A stretch of 64,000 nucleotides of DNA from the NCBI GenBank assembly GCA_963678705.1, contig OY783203.1, forward strand, positions 27,200,535-27,264,534, given 5' to 3'. Within the stretch, counting starts at the first letter, position 1. The number at the start of each line of letters is the position of its first letter. Below the pieces are notes generated by a model that did not search any database, had not been told where the DNA came from, and saw nothing but the letters and a program-made list of their open reading frames with translations. The position numbers and the translations under genes were made by a program. Shown here in pieces: positions 60,120 to 64,000 of this stretch. This DNA comes from Panorpa germanica. Its lineage: Eukaryota > Arthropoda > Insecta > Mecoptera > Panorpidae.

Positions 60120-61774
60120 TGACCTGATAATTTTTGGTTGGCGTTATGTAAGTTATTTATTTTGGATATGGACTGTGTCTATTGTCATTTATTTTCTTTG
60201 AATAACAAATGTTTATGGTATTGAGTACGTGATTTGCTTAGAAACTTCTAATTAACTTTCCGTTTCATTTCGACTAGACGGAATCCAATCCCTTAGGACC
60301 AAACCTCGTCGTTTATTTACTGAATGTACATACGATATAGTGCACGTACCAGTACACCAGTACCCAGTACCGGTAATGTATGTATCCACAGAACACAGAC
60401 GACCAAGGGAATACACAACACACAATTACTAGTATTGATTTCGAATTAAATAGAATTAGGCGCACATTAAGTAATACTTTTCATGATTTAATTACTTATA
60501 AAAACAGTTTTATTTGTGAAATTATAAAGTTTTATTAGTCTGAAACAATTATTTACTTTATTTATATTGAAACAAAGTGCGTCACTGCATGTTTAATATT
60601 TGTAATTTGCTGTATATATATTCAACTTTATCCATTTCCATTGTATGATGCAACGTGTAAATATATTATATTAGCTAATAATTATATTTAAGTGTTTTAA
60701 TAGTTTCCTGGAACTTTGTTATAGAATAATATTTATGTGAAAATGTTTAAATATATTTTTACATTATATATAAAATTTACGTGTATTTAACGTTTATCTA
60801 ACATAATAAAAGTTACTTAAGATACGACGCTCTTTAAGCTATTTTACTACTTCTTTTTTACCCTGGCAGAACAGGCTCGAGCGATCCTTTAGGTAAATCC
60901 GTCACTGAATCAGTACAGGTGGTACTCTACTTTAATCTGTGCATTTTCCAGTATTCTATGTTCACTTACGAGTTACGAATACCGAAAGAGTAATTTCCCT
61001 TTGTTACTCTCAGCTACAAAAAGCAAAACACGAGATGCACTGACGCTGACACAGACTCTGACAATGACGTACATACATGAATTGATTCACCCAGAGCGCA
61101 AAATGAACTCCAACTAGGAAACTGTAGATAAAGCTGAACTGCAGATGCAGCGATGATAATTTAAATTTAATCAATAACACAAATGATAAGGAGAAATATT
61201 TAAAGTATCTACTACATCTAAATTGTTAACTAAAGTTGCAAATGGATGTATCCACTGAATAAATGTTTGCAAATAACAGTAGGTTCGTAAAAATAACGTA
61301 TCTACTAAAATCAATTACAAATTACAATACACATTCAGAAAGTTTAGTTGAATCGGTTGTAGTAATGTATCTAGATACGTTAAATGTTTAAACTATATGC
61401 GTAAACGTATCTATTACTCTTTATTTGTATTTAGATGCAAAATGTTACAACACTGATTGAATCATAGTAAATTATGGAAATGTTTCTCTTAAAATATTTG
61501 CATATTCCAAGGATTACAAACGTTGTGTTTTTGGCACGCTACCGGATTGCAGTCCATTGTGACCGGATACAGTTAATTTAGCGTAGGATCTAAAGAGAGG
61601 TCATACAAAAGAGATCGTGACACGCCAGGAATTCGAAAATTATTAATCCTAAGGTTTTGACACGCATACATGAAATGGTTAGTGATCATTTGCCTATTCC
61701 AATGGTCTTTTATTCAAGATGGTCACCCTTCGTAATGCCCACAGTGTAAACTGACGCTCTGAGAGTCGTATGGG
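60120..61774. other. Upstream region of the cuticle-type gene, no other gene seen
   Basis: AT-rich; no recognisable open frame. May contain regulatory elements of the minus-strand gene, but I cannot identify any with confidence. Confidence 0.4.
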
Positions 61775-62028
61775 CCCAGTAAACATTTTGGAGTCACTTT
61801 GCCATCATATTGAAAATGCGCATTATTTTTTTGTCATGAAAGAGTTCATTTACAGTTCAGTTTCTCACAATAGTTCATATGAAATGTCTATTTTATCAGC
61901 TACAAATGTCAAAACTACTCCACCTGTCGAAATACAAATGAAGATAAAGTTGATGCGAACTATAATTGAAGTGCAATAGTGATAGAAACGTCACAAAACA
62001 GGACCCTTCACCAAATTATTTACTGTGG
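61775..62028 (+). mobile_element. CCCAGTAAACA-ended miniature element (copy C)
   Basis: A 254 bp element starting CCCAGTAAACATTTTGGAGT and ending CTTCACCAAATTATTTACTG then TGG. The ends match copies A and B, but the interior is different and shorter, so this is a separate deletion derivative or subfamily using the same ends. The 69-codon frame inside is incidental. Confidence 0.7.
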
Positions 62029-64000
62029 CTATTCTAATATTCAATTTTATGTAAATATTCTATCTATACGACATAAACAATTACTAAGAAATGTCAATTT
62101 TTTTGAAAACCTATTTTTAAAGATAAATTTGAGACGCTGCGAGGATCACAGCGTGTGGCTGATTTGTTTGTTCTGATTTTGACAATAAAGTAATTGAAAC
62201 ATTTTATAAGGGTATGAACAAGAGGATATGATTTTCATAACATAAATAAATTAACTACGGCTTCTCTTTTATTTTTTTTTAGTTTTTTTTTCGTCACTGA
62301 AAATTTAGTATCCGGTTTGTTCATCACTCAATTCATCGCATAGATCCCCCGTTCTCCTTCTACTCTCCTCTCACATCATTTCTCTTCTCCCCTTGAATGA
62401 ATTTTCTAACATAATTTTTTTTGTCATATGAATGTAATATAATTTTCTTCTGTTATGAATTAGCAAAGAACTAAAATTTTAATTTATTAATAAAAACAGC
62501 TATATCATGTAAGTTCAGGCAAATAATATAGGAGCAGCAATCAAGTAATGAAGCAATGAATTGCGTAAAGTTATTCGAATTTCGAACAAAGTTGACAGTC
62601 GTTTTCGTTTAGTTTTCTATGGCGAATCGTACTGTGAGTAATACATCATCCAACGTAACACGTAGCTTCGCAGCGCATATAACGAATATCGTTCAGTAGT
62701 CCTGCCCATACCGAGTGACTGGCTACACGAACATGTGATTGTGCCAAGCGAACTCGTTTGCAAACCGCAACGAACAACTTCTGAACAAACTTTATAACAA
62801 CATTTGTTTTTAATTTAAAACACTAATTACTATAGAGAAGCACGTAAAGGGGCAACACCACCCTGAGACGCTAAAATATAAATTGAGTACCATACTTTTT
62901 ATTTCTGTTAAAAAACATTTTTTTAGATTTGTGTTATGAAAATTAGCTGAGGCATTAATTTTTCATCCCTAAACTGCTAAATATGTTAATATTTATGTAT
63001 ATTTTTTACTTATGTTTAAACTTGCTCGTAGTATTTTCATGTTCATATTTATATATCTGAAAATGTTGTATTTTTAATATTATATTTAATTTAAGATTTT
63101 CTGCATTTCTTGAGGTATCATTTGTTTCACAGTTGGTACTATTATCTTATAATTTACAACACCTGATTAACACGCAACCATATATACTTTTATTTGTGTA
63201 TATATAGTTGCATGTTGATCGGGCGTTGAAAATAAGATATTTTTATTATTTTATTTAATATGAAAGAAGGTCATGTTAAATTTGATAACAAAGTTGTATT
63301 TATAATTTTAAATATTCAAAATTGCGGGTTTTCGAAATATTCAGAGATTTATTATCTGAAATAGGCCGACTAAACAATAATTCAAATATAAGTGGAATTA
63401 ATTCACTAAGTTGCATTCGTAGCAGGCTAATAACTTTCAATTACAAAATGAAAACATTGTTATTTTTATTACTGTGGACGAGTATTCGTGGAGCATACAT
63501 AATAACCGGTCAGCGTTGAACATTAGACACAAAACACATAACGGATTGCAACAAGATACAATTCATTACAATAAACGTTGACAGGTGAATCATGTCGCGT
63601 GTCACGTCACTTGCAGGCGTTTTGGAATTCGTAACTCATTCTTGATTAGTTCGTTTTTCGTTGGATGATAACTTATTGGCTCAGCTGTGGAGGTATTCTA
63701 TAATTTCATTATTACTTATGTTTTATTTTTTCAAAACTTCTAACTGTAACTTTTTACCGGCGCTTGCTTGAACTTATTTGGAAAATATTTGTGTACAAAA
63801 ATATAGGTAATTAATTTAGCTTTTTGTTAATAAATAATTAATTTTTAATACTTCAAATTAATTGCACTTTAAGCACAGTTACGTGTATTTAAGATTTATC
63901 TAACATAGCAACTTTACGTTTTGTGACCTGTTTTACTGATTTTTGAAACATAAATCTACCCCTTTCCCCATTGGCATATTTATAAAACTTCTTCCCAAGG
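62029..64000. other. Right flank, no gene supported
   Basis: AT-rich. Includes a SINE tail remnant (CTGAAATAGGCCGACTAAAC near 63355), a 23-base-arm inverted repeat (63165-63220) and a short signal-peptide-like frame (63448-63519), both covered under findings. Confidence 0.4.
63165..63220. repeat. Inverted repeat with 23-bp arms
   Basis: Left arm GATTAACACGCAACCATATA then TAC (63165-63187) faces GTATATATAGTTGCATGTTG then ATC (63198-63220) across a 10-base loop, about 20 of 23 positions pairing. Could be a tiny miniature element or a transcribed hairpin. Confidence 0.75.

Overview
This 64 kb window is AT-rich, gene-poor nuclear DNA of an insect. The supporting signs are a secreted cuticle-type protein with a TATA box plus a TCAGT initiator, mariner-family relics, Helitron-like elements ending in CTAGT, many hAT-type miniature elements and tRNA-like SINEs. 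The repeat density suggests a large genome, possibly a hemimetabolous insect; that placement is inference only. I saw no bacterial, viral or organellar genes, no complete tRNA or rRNA gene, and no CRISPR array.

The only complete gene I can support is on the minus strand near the right end (58533-59993). It encodes a 486-residue secreted protein with six repeats of the FQRQ ... GY(D/S)Y(P/Q)RP ... LP type and a C-terminal segment that looks like half of an RR-type cuticle domain. It has a TATA box, an initiator at the right spacing, a 36 nt leader and a polyadenylation signal, and no intron in its coding region.

Most of what can be recognised elsewhere is repeats. (1) A terminal-inverted-repeat family with ends CCCAGTAAACA (1-231, 3719-4584, 49557-50382, 61775-62028). 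(2) A 706 bp mariner deletion derivative with intact ends (1474-2179) and three mariner/Tc1 coding relics (12080-12325, 40497-40997, 45155-45384). (3) A TGCCGGTTT-ended miniature family with TWA target sites (15165, 17366, 29718, 32154). (4) Two Helitron-like elements in direct tandem (18736-19380). (5) hAT-like miniature elements, three with recognisable 8 bp target duplications (23180, 43782, 50447). (6) A tRNA-derived SINE family (6498, 27450, 38090, 53740). (7) A near-palindromic foldback family (22455, 45409). (8) Unnamed paired dispersed repeats.

A few segments look like orphan or broken exons. These are 49391-49556 (strong splice acceptor, open frame, cut by a transposon), 29246-29323 (good splice sites at both ends), a cysteine pattern like a thrombospondin type-1 repeat at 24756-25043, and a coding relic with one stop at 28520-28861. 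I found no convincing new multi-gene system. The most interesting leads are the transposon-broken exon, the repeat structure of the cuticle-type gene, and a strongly over-used 8-mer (TACGAGTA). All counts and alignments were done by eye.
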